Of a stretch of DNA of 64,000 bases, positions 50,247 through 59,452 are shown in pieces. Made by a program: the position numbers and the translations under genes. The stretch is from an uncultured Bdellovibrionales bacterium (GTDB taxonomy: Bacteria; Bdellovibrionota; Bdellovibrionia; Bdellovibrionales; UBA1609), in the NCBI GenBank assembly GCA_903833275.1, contig CAILEP010000018.1, forward strand, positions 1 to 64,000, in the 5' to 3' direction. Each line of letters opens with the position of its first letter. Position 1 is the stretch's first letter. The notes beneath the pieces were generated by a model, which saw only the letters and a list, made by a program, of their open reading frames with translations, was not told the origin of the DNA and did no database searches.

Positions 50247-52427
50247 CTACATCCCGATCCCGTATTTGCGAAGTTTACTCTTCGCTTTTTTGTAGTACTC
50301 ATCTTCGGGTATCGACTTATCTACGATTTTTGACCATTTTTCTTTAGCGGCGTCGATATTGCCAAGGCTTTCTTCAAGAACACTGTCTTCATAAATCGAC
50401 TTCATTTCACGTTTTAGTTGAGACAGCGCGCGGTCACGCAGCTCACGTGCTTTTGCTTCGTTCGGGTTGTCGCGCAGCACACGGTCACAAGAAAGCACGG
50501 CGGCACGTGCGTCGCCTTTATCGAGCGCCGATTGGCAGCCGCCGAGGGCTTGGTTCAATTGATCAGAAAGGCCCTTCTTGACCGACGCGAGGTTGCGAGT
50601 CGCCTGGTCTTCTTTTTGATTGAGGCCTGGGTATTTGCCGTGCAAGAAGCGCTGATAATCAGCAAGTGCCCTTTTTAAGTCGCCCGCTTTTTGCGCCTTC
50701 ATCGCACGATCAAATAAGTCTTGGCCTTCTTTTTTGCGGTGGTTGAAATCAGCCGCTTTCTGCGCCTCAGATTGGGCTTGGTCTTCTTTTACTTTCATTT
50801 GCATGACCAGATCGTTAACGGCGGCATTTTGGGGGTCGAGTTCGAGAGCCGACTGAAGGCAGATCGACATATCAGCGCTCGTCTTCAAGGTGGCCGCCTT
50901 TGCTCGACAGTCATCAATAACGGCTTTAATACGATTTTCAACTTCTTGTTTCTCGCGTTCTTTTCTTTCGCGATCAGCATCAATTTGCTCGAGTTCTTTG
51001 CCCTGTTGGCAATAGTTTTCGACCTGTTTTGAATCTTTATAAAAGGGCACTAGTGTATTTAGTTTTTCAAATTGCGAAAGGCAGAGAACGTACTTCTTTT
51101 GCAAATAGTAACTCTTTGCGAGATTGTAGATGTCGCTAACTTGCTGTTCTTGGTCGTGGGTCAGAGGCTTGATGTTTGCGTCGCCGCTCACTTTTGACGA
51201 TTGGTCAGTCTGGTTCGCTTTCGGTTTTGAGGGCCCTGATAGTAAGCCGTACAAAAGCAGTATAACCATAAGACCGATAGCGACCCGGATGCCTTTGTTG
51301 CTGGCATTGCCATTTGAGTTCGAACCATTTCGTGAGCTGCGAGGCACCCGCAATACGACCGGCTGGTCAGAATCGCCGCGCAATTGCAATTGATTGCCGC
51401 CCGACTCTCCATTGCCGCCATCCGCAGCGCTAGTGAAATTTGAATCATCGTCGAACTTCATTGGGGCCACGAGCTTACGGTTGTCGTAATTTGAATCTCG
51501 AATTTCAAGTATGATCTCAATGTGTCGCACTGTTATCACATCGCTGCTGGCCAGTGGGTGAGGGTCGGCCGGTATGATCTTGTCGCCGTTGATTCTGGTG
51601 CCGTTTGATGAGCCATGATCAATGACGTAGAAACCCTTTTCGGTGCGTGAGATATCAAAATGTTTTCGGCTGATGGCGGTGTCGTTGAGCGCGATTTCGC
51701 ATGTCGGGTTTCGACCCACAGACCAAAGATTGCCCTCTAACTTAAGAACCTCTTCGGTCTTGGTCTTGTTATTTACGATTCGTAAATAGGGCGTAAGATT
51801 GGGTGAGGGCGAGATCATTGTTCTGCCGCTGATCGACTTGGTGCCTGATTTAGTTTGCGAGTCAACTGGCGCTTCTGAATCAGATTCTTGATTGGTAACG
51901 AAGGGCAGTGGTGCTTGATTGACTTGATATGTTGGGTCGGTTTTGGGCACCGAAGATTGGCCTTCGAGAGTCAAGGCGACCTCTTTGTCATAGGGTACAG
52001 TCGCCCCTTGAATAATCGCCTCAGTCATTGTGTTGGTTGAGACTTTCGCGCTGGCCTGAGTATCAGACGAAGCGCTCTCGGGGGCTTGCGCTTCAATTGG
52101 TACTGGTGACGAATTAGCGGCAGCCACGTTGGCAGACCCATCGTTAAAATGAAATTCGTAAGGGGCAATAGAGAAGCTCATATCGCCAGCGAGAGTTAGT
52201 TCTTTTGAATTTTGATTCTGGCTGGTGATGTCGCCATATTTTGACAGAAGCTTCACTTGCCAGCGGCCGTTGACCTCCGAAAATTTGAGGTGCTGCCGCG
52301 AGATACCTCGTTCTGACATCAATTTAATCTGGCTTTCAGCGGCGCGACCGGCGAAATACTCTTGGCCAGACTGCAGTTGCAGTTCTGTGATGAGTTGGCC
52401 ATGAAGTAAGACGCGAAGGTGAGCCAT
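50247..52427 (-). CDS. Two-FHA-domain membrane protein with TPR-like C-terminus
   Basis: About 726 residues from ATG 52427. A first, divergent FHA domain (about 1-100; RGISRQHLKF) is followed by a Ser/Ala/Thr linker, a canonical FHA domain (about 213-310; SVGRNPTCEIALNDTAISRKHF and GSSNGTRING), one transmembrane helix (about 381-397) and a C-terminal helical repeat region (TPR-like, many AARAAVLSCDRVL-style units). FHA domains bind phosphothreonine. The topology puts FHA in the cytoplasm and the repeats in the periplasm. The start overlaps the previous stop by one base (TGATG). Confidence 0.88.
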   Translation of the reverse strand: MAHLRVLLHGQLITELQLQSGQEYFAGRAAESQIKLMSERGISRQHLKFSEVNGRWQVKLLSKYGDITSQNQNSKELTLAGDMSFSIAPYEFHFNDGSANVAAANSSPVPIEAQAPESASSDTQASAKVSTNTMTEAIIQGATVPYDKEVALTLEGQSSVPKTDPTYQVNQAPLPFVTNQESDSEAPVDSQTKSGTKSISGRTMISPSPNLTPYLRIVNNKTKTEEVLKLEGNLWSVGRNPTCEIALNDTAISRKHFDISRTEKGFYVIDHGSSNGTRINGDKIIPADPHPLASSDVITVRHIEIILEIRDSNYDNRKLVAPMKFDDDSNFTSAADGGNGESGGNQLQLRGDSDQPVVLRVPRSSRNGSNSNGNASNKGIRVAIGLMVILLLYGLLSGPSKPKANQTDQSSKVSGDANIKPLTHDQEQQVSDIYNLAKSYYLQKKYVLCLSQFEKLNTLVPFYKDSKQVENYCQQGKELEQIDADRERKEREKQEVENRIKAVIDDCRAKAATLKTSADMSICLQSALELDPQNAAVNDLVMQMKVKEDQAQSEAQKAADFNHRKKEGQDLFDRAMKAQKAGDLKRALADYQRFLHGKYPGLNQKEDQATRNLASVKKGLSDQLNQALGGCQSALDKGDARAAVLSCDRVLRDNPNEAKARELRDRALSQLKREMKSIYEDSVLEESLGNIDAAKEKWSKIVDKSIPEDEYYKKAKSKLRKYGIGM

Positions 52428-53449
52428 CAGTATTTGTCCCCCGTTTGCGCTTCGCAAAATTTAAACCCAGAGAACGCCTCTTGATAAATCTTCTGGTCCT
52501 TCTCGACCATAACCATGACATTTCGATATTCGGCCATGCATGACTTAAATTGGTTTTGGTCTTTATACTTTCCGCCCATGATCATGTGGTACTGGTAGAG
52601 CTCTTCGTATTTTTTTCGCGAGAGTTCAAAGTATCTTTTGCATTGCTCATGTTGCGGAAAGAGCGAACGACAGGCCTGAAACGCATCGATGGCGCTGCGG
52701 TATTGGCCATTTGAATAATCGCGAAAACCCTTCACAAAGTTTTGCTGAGCATCTTTATATTGTTGTGAGTTAAAGCCCGCGCGCTCGCGCTCGGCCTTCA
52801 TCGCCTCGACCGATTTATCATTGGCAGACATAGCAACGGTTGAGTCGTCGTTTGTTTTGGTGGCATCAATCGCCGAGTTCGGCTTCGAGGTGAGAAGCCA
52901 AACAAAGATAATCCCGACCAAAGCAGCCACGATATAGAAAACTCCCGAGCCAGATTTTGAAGTACGGCGACGGCGAGAAGAGGGGGCGCCCATTTCACCA
53001 CCGCGACCGAGAAAATCGCTGACCTTGTTGTCAGGGGCCGCCGCTGGAGCGATGTTGGACCCGCCCGTTATAACATTAATACCCGCTTGCGAATCGGGAG
53101 CGAGGTTGACCGTGTGATCGGGTTCGGCTGTGCTGGCGTTGAAGCGAAATTTGGTTTCACCCAATTGTACAATTGCACCTGAGGGCAGTGCCATATTTGT
53201 GACCTCTTGGCCGTTAACCAAGATTTTATTGCGGTCACTTACGTCTGAGATCTGGACGCCCGTGGCGGTTACAATCAGAATCGCGTGATTGCGACTGATT
53301 TTGGGGTCATCTTTTAAAATAATAGTATTTTCAGAACCGCGACCGATAGTTATGCGGCCACTGACCAGTTTAAAGGCCGAACCCTTTTCGGGCCCGCTTA
53401 AAACCTGCAGCGAATATTCGGTGGAGGCGATTTTTGCCAGATTACTCAT
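52427..53449 (-). CDS. FHA-domain membrane protein with helical-repeat C-terminus
   Basis: 340 residues. FHA domain at about 10-110 (ITIGRGSENTIIL, ISRNHAILIV, LVNGQEV), a Gly/Ala-rich linker, a basic patch (SSRRRRTSKSG), one transmembrane helix (GVFYIVAALVGIIFVWLLTS) and about 140 C-terminal residues that are TPR-like (GQYRSAIDAFQACRSLFPQHEQC). Same layout as the next gene but with a single FHA; probably partners in one envelope complex. Overlaps both neighbours by one base. Confidence 0.88.
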   Translation of the reverse strand: MSNLAKIASTEYSLQVLSGPEKGSAFKLVSGRITIGRGSENTIILKDDPKISRNHAILIVTATGVQISDVSDRNKILVNGQEVTNMALPSGAIVQLGETKFRFNASTAEPDHTVNLAPDSQAGINVITGGSNIAPAAAPDNKVSDFLGRGGEMGAPSSRRRRTSKSGSGVFYIVAALVGIIFVWLLTSKPNSAIDATKTNDDSTVAMSANDKSVEAMKAERERAGFNSQQYKDAQQNFVKGFRDYSNGQYRSAIDAFQACRSLFPQHEQCKRYFELSRKKYEELYQYHMIMGGKYKDQNQFKSCMAEYRNVMVMVEKDQKIYQEAFSGFKFCEAQTGDKY

Positions 53450-55023
53450 CAGCCCCCCAACATTTTCGGTACGAAGACCACGATAATATAGGCAAGAGAT
53501 GAGGTGCCATAAACCCCCTGCGCCGAGATATCATAGTTTTGACTACTGATTTCGAGCTGGTCATTGGCAATCTGGCTAGGTGCCGCGAGCACTTTTTCTA
53601 TCAAGCCTTGCAAATTTAATTTCAGAGCTTGATCAAGAACTTTGTCGACAGCGATGCCGACCCAATTCTGATTCTGACCAATTTGATTTAAGAAATGGTC
53701 GTTGATTGCGCTGATTGATTTGTCGACGGGGTTAAGCGTAATAGCGGCAAAGCCAACCAAATTGACAATATTTTGCATTTCGAGAGAACGATCTTGCTCG
53801 GTCATTTTTAAATTGTCGCCAGCAAAGCCGCCACCGCCGCGGGTGATTGCGCTATTAATATTCGAAGCGAGCTGTTGAAGTTCTGGAAACAGATAGGGGG
53901 TGGTAATCTGGGTCTGACCGTCTCTTAATGCGACATCAAGCTGGTTATTAAGCTCGACCACGGGTCGTTGCACCACCTTATATAGGAAGAAGTAGAGGAG
54001 GCCGCCGAGTATGATGGCAATAAATAATATCTGAATAAATAAGCTAAGTGTGCGGCCGTTATCGATCGCGAGGGCCCCCATATCATAAATGACAACGGAG
54101 AAGGCCCCGACAGAGTCTGAGCCGGTGGCCGAATTATAAAATTTGATCGGCACCATGGCGACGATTGTGCTGTCATTTGTTTGTTCAAACACCTCGGCCT
54201 GCTGTTTGCGACCCTCTTGAACAAAAGGGATGTCGGATAGATAAGTCCCCGCGACTTGTGACGGAGCCATCACGTCGCCATTTACTCCTGAAATTATATA
54301 GGCACGATTAACGCCTGGCTCGCGCGTCGCGATTTCAACAGACATAGAACTTGGCAGGCCCTGAATTAAGGGGCCACGATTGAACTGCGATAGTGCACGG
54401 GCAATGGTGAGTGCGCGACGCTGACTTTCGCGTTCGATGCTCGATTTTAGAATTCGCATTAAGGGGATTGTTGAAAGGGCCGTCACAAAGATAATAAAAG
54501 CCGCAACAAACCCACCGAGTAAAATTCGCAGCTCAACAAGCTCGGCTAGCTTGTAGACACCCGGCAAGACCACTTCGTTGATGTAACGATTGGCGAAAGT
54601 TAGAAAATTGGGCGGGGCTTGCGAGGCCGCCGGCTGGGCAAAAAGATCAGGATTATAATTTTGTTTGTACGCCAGGTTGCCATCGAACTCGCCGCGATTG
54701 GGGCTGTGGCCAGTCGATGCCGATTTTCTTTTTGGCAATCGGTCAACGACGTCGGCTAAAACGTCGTGAAAAGCAAGTTTGTCGCCGGCCTTTAATTTCT
54801 GAGTCTTAATTTGAATGCCGTTAATGAAGGTGCCGTTGCTCGATTTCAAATCACTCACAATAATTTTATCGTTGTAGAGTTCGATAACGGCATGTTCTTT
54901 CGAAATGCCTTGCGATTGCAATATGACATCGCAATGCGCGCCACGACCGACCACATTTCGGCCCATCTTCAGTGGCATCTGTTTGCCCATAAATGGGCCG
55001 GTGTAAAATCTAATCACCCACAT
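53449..55023 (-). CDS. FHA-domain transmembrane sensor-like protein
   Basis: About 524 residues from ATG 55023 (MWVIRFYTGPF). The N-terminal FHA domain (1-95; MGRNVVGRGAHCDVIL, GISKEHAVIE, SSNGTFING) is canonical. Two transmembrane helices (near 165-190 and 330-355) bracket an extracytoplasmic domain of about 140 residues resembling a Cache/dCache sensor. After TM2 a HAMP-like linker and a PAS-like domain end the protein. There is no kinase or output enzyme, so signalling must pass through partners, maybe via the FHA. It starts inside the DUF192 gene by 14 bases. Confidence 0.82.
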   Translation of the reverse strand: MWVIRFYTGPFMGKQMPLKMGRNVVGRGAHCDVILQSQGISKEHAVIELYNDKIIVSDLKSSNGTFINGIQIKTQKLKAGDKLAFHDVLADVVDRLPKRKSASTGHSPNRGEFDGNLAYKQNYNPDLFAQPAASQAPPNFLTFANRYINEVVLPGVYKLAELVELRILLGGFVAAFIIFVTALSTIPLMRILKSSIERESQRRALTIARALSQFNRGPLIQGLPSSMSVEIATREPGVNRAYIISGVNGDVMAPSQVAGTYLSDIPFVQEGRKQQAEVFEQTNDSTIVAMVPIKFYNSATGSDSVGAFSVVIYDMGALAIDNGRTLSLFIQILFIAIILGGLLYFFLYKVVQRPVVELNNQLDVALRDGQTQITTPYLFPELQQLASNINSAITRGGGGFAGDNLKMTEQDRSLEMQNIVNLVGFAAITLNPVDKSISAINDHFLNQIGQNQNWVGIAVDKVLDQALKLNLQGLIEKVLAAPSQIANDQLEISSQNYDISAQGVYGTSSLAYIIVVFVPKMLGG

Positions 55024-55354
55024 GCAATTGATCCCCAACTTCAATTCTGTGGCGAGCGATCGCGCCCGCCGAAAATTCAAATACCGAACTTGCTCCTAAA
55101 ACTGGCAATGTCATGCGCCACGGTTTAACATTTGCAAAAGTGCGACGAACCTTAAGCGCACGATCGACGAAAACAACGTCGATCGGATAGTTCATGAAAA
55201 ATGTATGAATGCTCGAGCAAGAGGTGATCCAAAGCGCTTTGTCGTCAGGCAATGAAGCCGTGCCGAGAAGGCCCGTCATGCGATCAATAAGCCCGCTCGC
55301 CTTTTCTAAATAAGGCGTCACGACTTGATTCTTGCTCTGGTTCAACAGTTGCAC
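55010..55354 (-). CDS. DUF192 family protein
   Basis: A 114-residue protein. The segments SGLIDRMTGLLGT, LWITSCSSIHTFFMNYPIDVVFVD, PWRMTLPVLGASSVFEFSAG and the G-D-x-L end match DUF192, a small beta-fold of unknown function often found in envelope contexts. It usually carries a signal peptide; this one has none. Coupled to the FHA sensor gene by a 14-base overlap and adjacent (no gap) to the TadC gene. Confidence 0.85.
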   Translation of the reverse strand: MQLLNQSKNQVVTPYLEKASGLIDRMTGLLGTASLPDDKALWITSCSSIHTFFMNYPIDVVFVDRALKVRRTFANVKPWRMTLPVLGASSVFEFSAGAIARHRIEVGDQLHVGD

Positions 55355-56254
55355 TTACTTGCCTCCATAAAAAAACTGCAGAATGACCGGCGCAAACACG
55401 ACGATAAAAACTGCAGGCATCACAAATAAAATCATCGGGACTAGCATCAGCTGAGAGGCCTGAGCCCCCGCTTTTTCAGCGCGCACAAAACGTTCGAGCC
55501 GCATTTGAGTTGATTGATCTTTGAGAACTTGCGAAATGCTGGCGCCGGTGTAATCGGCGTCGTTGATCACGGCAACGAAGCTTGTGATTTCAGGTATGTC
55601 GAGCCGCCGCGCAAAAGCCTTGAGAGAATCGGCACGAGCCGAACCGAGTTTAATATCTTTTAGCACGGTGCCAAGCTCTTCAGCCAAAACGCTGTTTTCT
55701 GCTTTCTCAACAATGCGCTGTATGGCCCCGATAAAATCAAGACCGGCCTCGGTTGAGAGCGCCAGCAGATCGATGAAGAATGGCAAATCAGCGATCACCG
55801 AAGTGTAACGTGATTTTGTTTGTCGACTCGCGTGAAAGTGCGGAAAGCCCATCCCGACAAAACCCATCGCGACCACAAGCCAGTTTGGATAGCCAAGCGC
55901 CAGGGTCAGATTGAGTACAATCAAGACAAGAGGCGCGCCAAGACCCCAAAGAATTTGCAGGCCGATAAATTCGTCAACATTGAGCTCGCCCGAGAGACCG
56001 GCGGTCATAATTTTTTTCTCAACGCGTTTGCGGTAATCGGGGCTTTTGATGCGAGCGGCGTGCTGAAGAGTGAAGTTGTGCACTAGGGGGCGAGAGAAGT
56101 TTATAAAACCTGACTTTGACTTCACCGGTTCTTTGCCCGATGCCCACGCTAAGGCATTGGCGTCGTAGTTATTGGTGAGCAAAGCACTCGTGAATAAATA
56201 CACGCTGGTGGCGGCAAGGCCCAATCCGGCAAAAAGTAAAAAGAGTTCTAGCAT
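55355..56254 (-). CDS. tadC: TadC/type II secretion F-family inner-membrane protein
   Basis: 299 residues. The F-domain core (DLPFFIDLLALSTEAGLDFIGAIQRIVEKAENSVLAEELGTVL, here quoted in parts: DLPFFIDLLALSTEAGLDF and AIQRIVEKAE) and a C-terminal double helix (ASQLMLVPMILFVMPAVFIVVFAP) identify a GspF/TadC platform protein. These assemble type IV/Tad pili with an ATPase. No tadA, tadB or flp gene is present in the window; the next gene upstream is on the other strand. GAGGCGAG is a ribosome-binding site. First gene of the FHA operon. Confidence 0.85.
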   Translation of the reverse strand: MLELFLLFAGLGLAATSVYLFTSALLTNNYDANALAWASGKEPVKSKSGFINFSRPLVHNFTLQHAARIKSPDYRKRVEKKIMTAGLSGELNVDEFIGLQILWGLGAPLVLIVLNLTLALGYPNWLVVAMGFVGMGFPHFHASRQTKSRYTSVIADLPFFIDLLALSTEAGLDFIGAIQRIVEKAENSVLAEELGTVLKDIKLGSARADSLKAFARRLDIPEITSFVAVINDADYTGASISQVLKDQSTQMRLERFVRAEKAGAQASQLMLVPMILFVMPAVFIVVFAPVILQFFYGGK

Positions 56255-56290
56255 TTGACTCGCCTCAAAGTCCGCACTAAGAAAGTTCGC

Positions 56291-56893
56291 ATGTATGAAC
56301 TTCTCTTAGTTTCAAAATCACCGCGTCGTACGCAGCTACTTGAAAATGCGGGTTTTTTATTTCGTGTCGACACAGTTAAAATATCGGAAAACATTGAAGA
56401 AAACGTAAATCCAAGCGAGGCGATTGAGATTATCGCCCAGTCTAAAGCCCAGGCGTATCTTGAGACTCATAACTCACTGAAAGGTCAGAACATTTTGGTG
56501 CTCTCGGCTGACACGATGGTGGTGATTGACGGAAGACCGCTCGGTCAGCCCAAAAACTCGACTGAAGCCCAGCAGTTTTTAGGACTTTTGTCGGGCCGAA
56601 CGCATGAGGTCACGACTGCTATTTTTATCAAAAATCTCAAAACCAGCGAGACTTTCAGGGGGCACGACACGACGAAGGTCGAGTTTCGAAAATTGAGTGA
56701 GGCTGAAATTTTGGCCTATATCGCGACCGGTGAGCCCATGGACAAGGCCGGTGCCTACGCGATTCAGGGTTTTGCGCAAAACTTTGTAACTGCAATCGCT
56801 GGTTCAAAAAGCAATGTGATTGGATTACCCTTAGAGTTCTTAGAGAGAGTGTTGAAACAAAAGGGTTGGGATGTCCATAGGCGCACGAGTTAA
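56291..56893 (+). CDS. maf: Maf-family nucleoside triphosphate pyrophosphatase
   Basis: About 200 residues from ATG 56291. Core motifs: LVSKSPRRTQLLENAGF at the N-terminus, LSADTMVVIDGRPLGQPKN and FMDKAGAYAIQGFA-type segment (EPMDKAGAYAIQGFA). Maf enzymes hydrolyse dTTP, UTP or modified NTPs and affect cell division and septation. The end overlaps yggS by 23 bases. First of maf-yggS-proC-divIVA-yggU. Confidence 0.93.
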   Translation: MYELLLVSKSPRRTQLLENAGFLFRVDTVKISENIEENVNPSEAIEIIAQSKAQAYLETHNSLKGQNILVLSADTMVVIDGRPLGQPKNSTEAQQFLGLLSGRTHEVTTAIFIKNLKTSETFRGHDTTKVEFRKLSEAEILAYIATGEPMDKAGAYAIQGFAQNFVTAIAGSKSNVIGLPLEFLERVLKQKGWDVHRRTS

Positions 56894-57551
56894 AGAAGTT
56901 CAGGACAGGGTCGCGCGCGCCGAGCAAAGTTCGGGTCGTAAAGCCGGTAGCGTGCGCTTGGTGGCAGTCTGCAAAAAAATTTCAGCCGATCTCGTGCGCG
57001 AAGCTTATCATGAAGGCCTCCGAGATTTTGCTGAAAATTATGTGCAAGAAGCGCTTTTAAAAATGGCGGCACTCAATGACCTCGACATCCATTGGCACAT
57101 GATTGGTCATTTACAAACCAACAAAGTTAAAAGCATTTCGAATCGATTTTCACTTATTCAATCTGTCGACAGTGAAAAATTACTAGAAGAAATCGAAAAA
57201 AGATCAGAAAAGACCCAAGAAATTTTGGTCGAGGTAAATCTTGGCGACGAAGACACCAAAAGTGGGCTATCGGCTCATGAATTAAAGGCTCTTTTGCAAA
57301 AAGTGCAGCTGCAGAAACGAGTCGTGGCTCGAGGTTTGATGTTTATGCCGCCGATGGATCTTTCAGTGATCGAACAGGCTCAGTATTTTGAACGCGCGCG
57401 CGAGCTGCGCGAGAGAATGTTGCGAGAAATTTCGGCCCCCCATAATTTGGATGATCTTTCAATGGGCACAAGTCATGATTTTGAAGTGGCAATTCAAGAA
57501 GGTGCCACTATTGTGAGATTGGGCACGGCCATTTTTGGCCCCCGCAGTTAA
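56871..57551 (+). CDS. yggS: YggS-family PLP-binding protein
   Basis: A 226-residue member of the YggS/PROSC family. The PLP lysine is in VRLVAVCKKISADLV, GLRDFAENYVQEALLK follows and IHWHMIGHLQTNKVKSI and MGTSHDFEVAIQEGATIVRLGTAIFG close the barrel. YggS keeps PLP homeostasis and affects amino-acid levels. It overlaps maf and is followed by proC, a PLP/proline pairing common in bacteria. Confidence 0.95.
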   Translation: MSIGARVKEVQDRVARAEQSSGRKAGSVRLVAVCKKISADLVREAYHEGLRDFAENYVQEALLKMAALNDLDIHWHMIGHLQTNKVKSISNRFSLIQSVDSEKLLEEIEKRSEKTQEILVEVNLGDEDTKSGLSAHELKALLQKVQLQKRVVARGLMFMPPMDLSVIEQAQYFERARELRERMLREISAPHNLDDLSMGTSHDFEVAIQEGATIVRLGTAIFGPRS

Positions 57552-57567
57552 TACTAAGGAGCACTTC

Positions 57568-58410
57568 GTGGCAAAGCATGAAATTATTAACACTCTCAAA
57601 ATCGGTTTTATCGGCGTCGGCAATCTTGGCCAAGCCGTGATGAAAGCGTTTATCGATTCGGGGGTGGTGTCGCGCGAAAATATTCGCATTGCCAATCGCA
57701 CCGAGCGAAAACTCGAGCGCGTGGCGGCTGAGTTTCAGGTGCGTTCTGTGCCGACAAATGAACAATTGATCGATGAGTGTGACGTCGTGATTTTGGGCAT
57801 CAAACCACAAGACCTCTATCAGGCCATCGAGCCCATCTCTTCGAGTTTTCACAGTGATCATGTTGTGATGTCGCTCGCGGCCGGGGTTTCACTTTCTTCG
57901 TTGCAAAAATTAATCCCGAGCGCTGAAAAAATACTGCGAGTGATGCCCAACACCGCGGCCAAAATCAGGCGCAGCGTAACGGCTTATGCGGCAACTCCGA
58001 AATGCCAACCGATTTTACCTTGGATCGAAGAGCTTCTTGGCACAATGGGTGTCGTGGTGCCGGTTGAAGATGGCGAAATGATGCAGTCGTTAACGGTTGC
58101 CGCCAGCAGTGGCATCGGGTTTCTTTACGAGCTGATGATCTACTGGAAAGAATGGCTCGAAGAGCGTGGCATCGATTCAGACACAGCCAAAAAAATCACT
58201 GTGCAAACTTTTGCTGGCGCAGCGGCGATGGCCGAAATTGCGCCCGACACCTCTCTCGATGAGCTGCAGCGTAAAGTGACTTCACTCAAGGGTGTGACCG
58301 CGGCGGGTCTCGATTCAATGCGTGAGCTCGAAATTGAGCGCACCCTGCGTATTAGTTTTGAGAAGGCCAGCATGCGCGACAAGGAGCTTGGCCAAAATTT
58401 TAACAAATAG
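57568..58410 (+). CDS. proC: Pyrroline-5-carboxylate reductase
   Basis: About 281 residues; GTG 57568 is chosen because AAGGAG lies 6 bases upstream, and codons before it are inside the yggS end. The NAD(P) motif IGFIGVGNLGQAVMKAF, RVMPNTAAKIRRSVTAY and the C-terminal TSLKGVTAAGLDSMRE are standard for ProC, the last step of proline synthesis. In the same direction as yggS and followed by a 138-bp gap. Confidence 0.95.
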   Translation: MAKHEIINTLKIGFIGVGNLGQAVMKAFIDSGVVSRENIRIANRTERKLERVAAEFQVRSVPTNEQLIDECDVVILGIKPQDLYQAIEPISSSFHSDHVVMSLAAGVSLSSLQKLIPSAEKILRVMPNTAAKIRRSVTAYAATPKCQPILPWIEELLGTMGVVVPVEDGEMMQSLTVAASSGIGFLYELMIYWKEWLEERGIDSDTAKKITVQTFAGAAAMAEIAPDTSLDELQRKVTSLKGVTAAGLDSMRELEIERTLRISFEKASMRDKELGQNFNK

Positions 58411-58548
58411 CGGTGCCTAAAAACTCAGCAGGCTGAGTCACATCGGCACGCCGCGGCATCAAACAAGTTGCGTTAACCCATAGGTTTCTTTAACCTAAAT
58501 CGGTACGACCTACGTCTCATTCACTAGCTGGTCTTTTCAGGGGGAACA

Positions 58549-59142
58549 ATGAAAATCGCGCCAATAGATATTGCCCATAAGCAATTCACTCGTCGCATGA
58601 TGGGTCTCGATCAAGACGAGGTTCTCGATTTTCTCCGACAGATCGCAGATGAAATGGAAGCTCTGATTCGTGATCGCAACAATCTGCGAGAATCATTGCG
58701 TGAAAAAGAGTTGGCAATTCTAGAATATCGCGAGCGAGATGATCTTCTTAAGAGCACGATTACCACCGCAACCAAAATGTCAGATCGAATTCAACAGGAC
58801 GCAGAACGTGAGTCCCGCTTGATTTTGAACGATGCACGCCAGCAAGGCGAAATGATCGTGCGCGATGCGCGTGACAGTCTGAAAAAGATGTTTCAAGAAA
58901 TCACTGACCTAAAACGTATTCGTATGCAGTACGAGAATAATTTGCGTGCACTTGTTCAGGCCCATCTTGCGATGATGGAGCAAGGTCACAAAATTATGCC
59001 CGACCCAGAGATTACGGTTCAACAAGCTCCGACCGCAAATTCGGGGGCAGGGGCTACCAGTTCACAACGCGAGGTCGACTCAATTAAGTCGCACGTAACT
59101 GAAGCTGTTAAGAACTCACTGCATAACCTTGAAATCCGCTAA
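58549..59142 (+). CDS. divIVA: DivIVA-family cell-pole/division protein
   Basis: 197 residues. The conserved N-terminal membrane-curvature segment (IAHKQFTRRMMGLDQDEVLDFLRQIADEM) is followed by a long coiled coil with heptad pattern to about 150 and a disordered Ala/Gly/Ser tail. DivIVA proteins in delta-proteobacterial predators and Gram-positives recruit division and polar proteins. AGGGGGA is the ribosome-binding site. Upstream, the 138-bp gap contains a small inverted repeat (58481-58497). Overlaps yggU by 14 bases. Confidence 0.92.
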   Translation: MKIAPIDIAHKQFTRRMMGLDQDEVLDFLRQIADEMEALIRDRNNLRESLREKELAILEYRERDDLLKSTITTATKMSDRIQQDAERESRLILNDARQQGEMIVRDARDSLKKMFQEITDLKRIRMQYENNLRALVQAHLAMMEQGHKIMPDPEITVQQAPTANSGAGATSSQREVDSIKSHVTEAVKNSLHNLEIR

Positions 59143-59425
59143 GTCGCAGGCAGAAACATTTACCTTTGATATTGTTGTCGTGCCGAATGCGCGTAAAACC
59201 GAATTCGCCGGGATGCACGGCGAACGATTGAAGTTGAAGCTTCATGCTCCGCCGGTTGATGGCAAAGCCAATGAAGAAATCATTCGTTTTTTTTCTCAAA
59301 CATTGGGCGTGGCAAAAAGCCAGGTGCGAATATCTCGCGGCAACCTCAGTCGCATGAAGACGGTTGAAGTCACCGGCCTCGATCACGCTAAAGTTATTAG
59401 TATTATTGGCTCGCTCATGCAGTAA
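59129..59425 (+). CDS. yggU: DUF167/YggU family protein
   Basis: 98 residues. The pattern VVVPNARKTEFAGMHGERLKLKLHAPPVDGKANEEI plus the later SRGNLSRMKTVEV marks YggU (quoted in part: VPNARKTEFAGMHGERLK). Fold known, role not. The start is TTG at 59129 inside divIVA. The yggS-proC-divIVA-yggU cluster is conserved in other bacteria, though yggT is missing here. Confidence 0.9.
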   Translation: MKSAKSQAETFTFDIVVVPNARKTEFAGMHGERLKLKLHAPPVDGKANEEIIRFFSQTLGVAKSQVRISRGNLSRMKTVEVTGLDHAKVISIIGSLMQ

Positions 59426-59452
59426 GTTGAGCTCTTCGCCAAAATCTGTTTT

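Noticed and set aside
58481-58497. TAGGTT-N5-AACCTA inverted repeat upstream of divIVA as an operator or terminator
   Set aside because: Short, no T-run, not repeated elsewhere in the window; could be chance.
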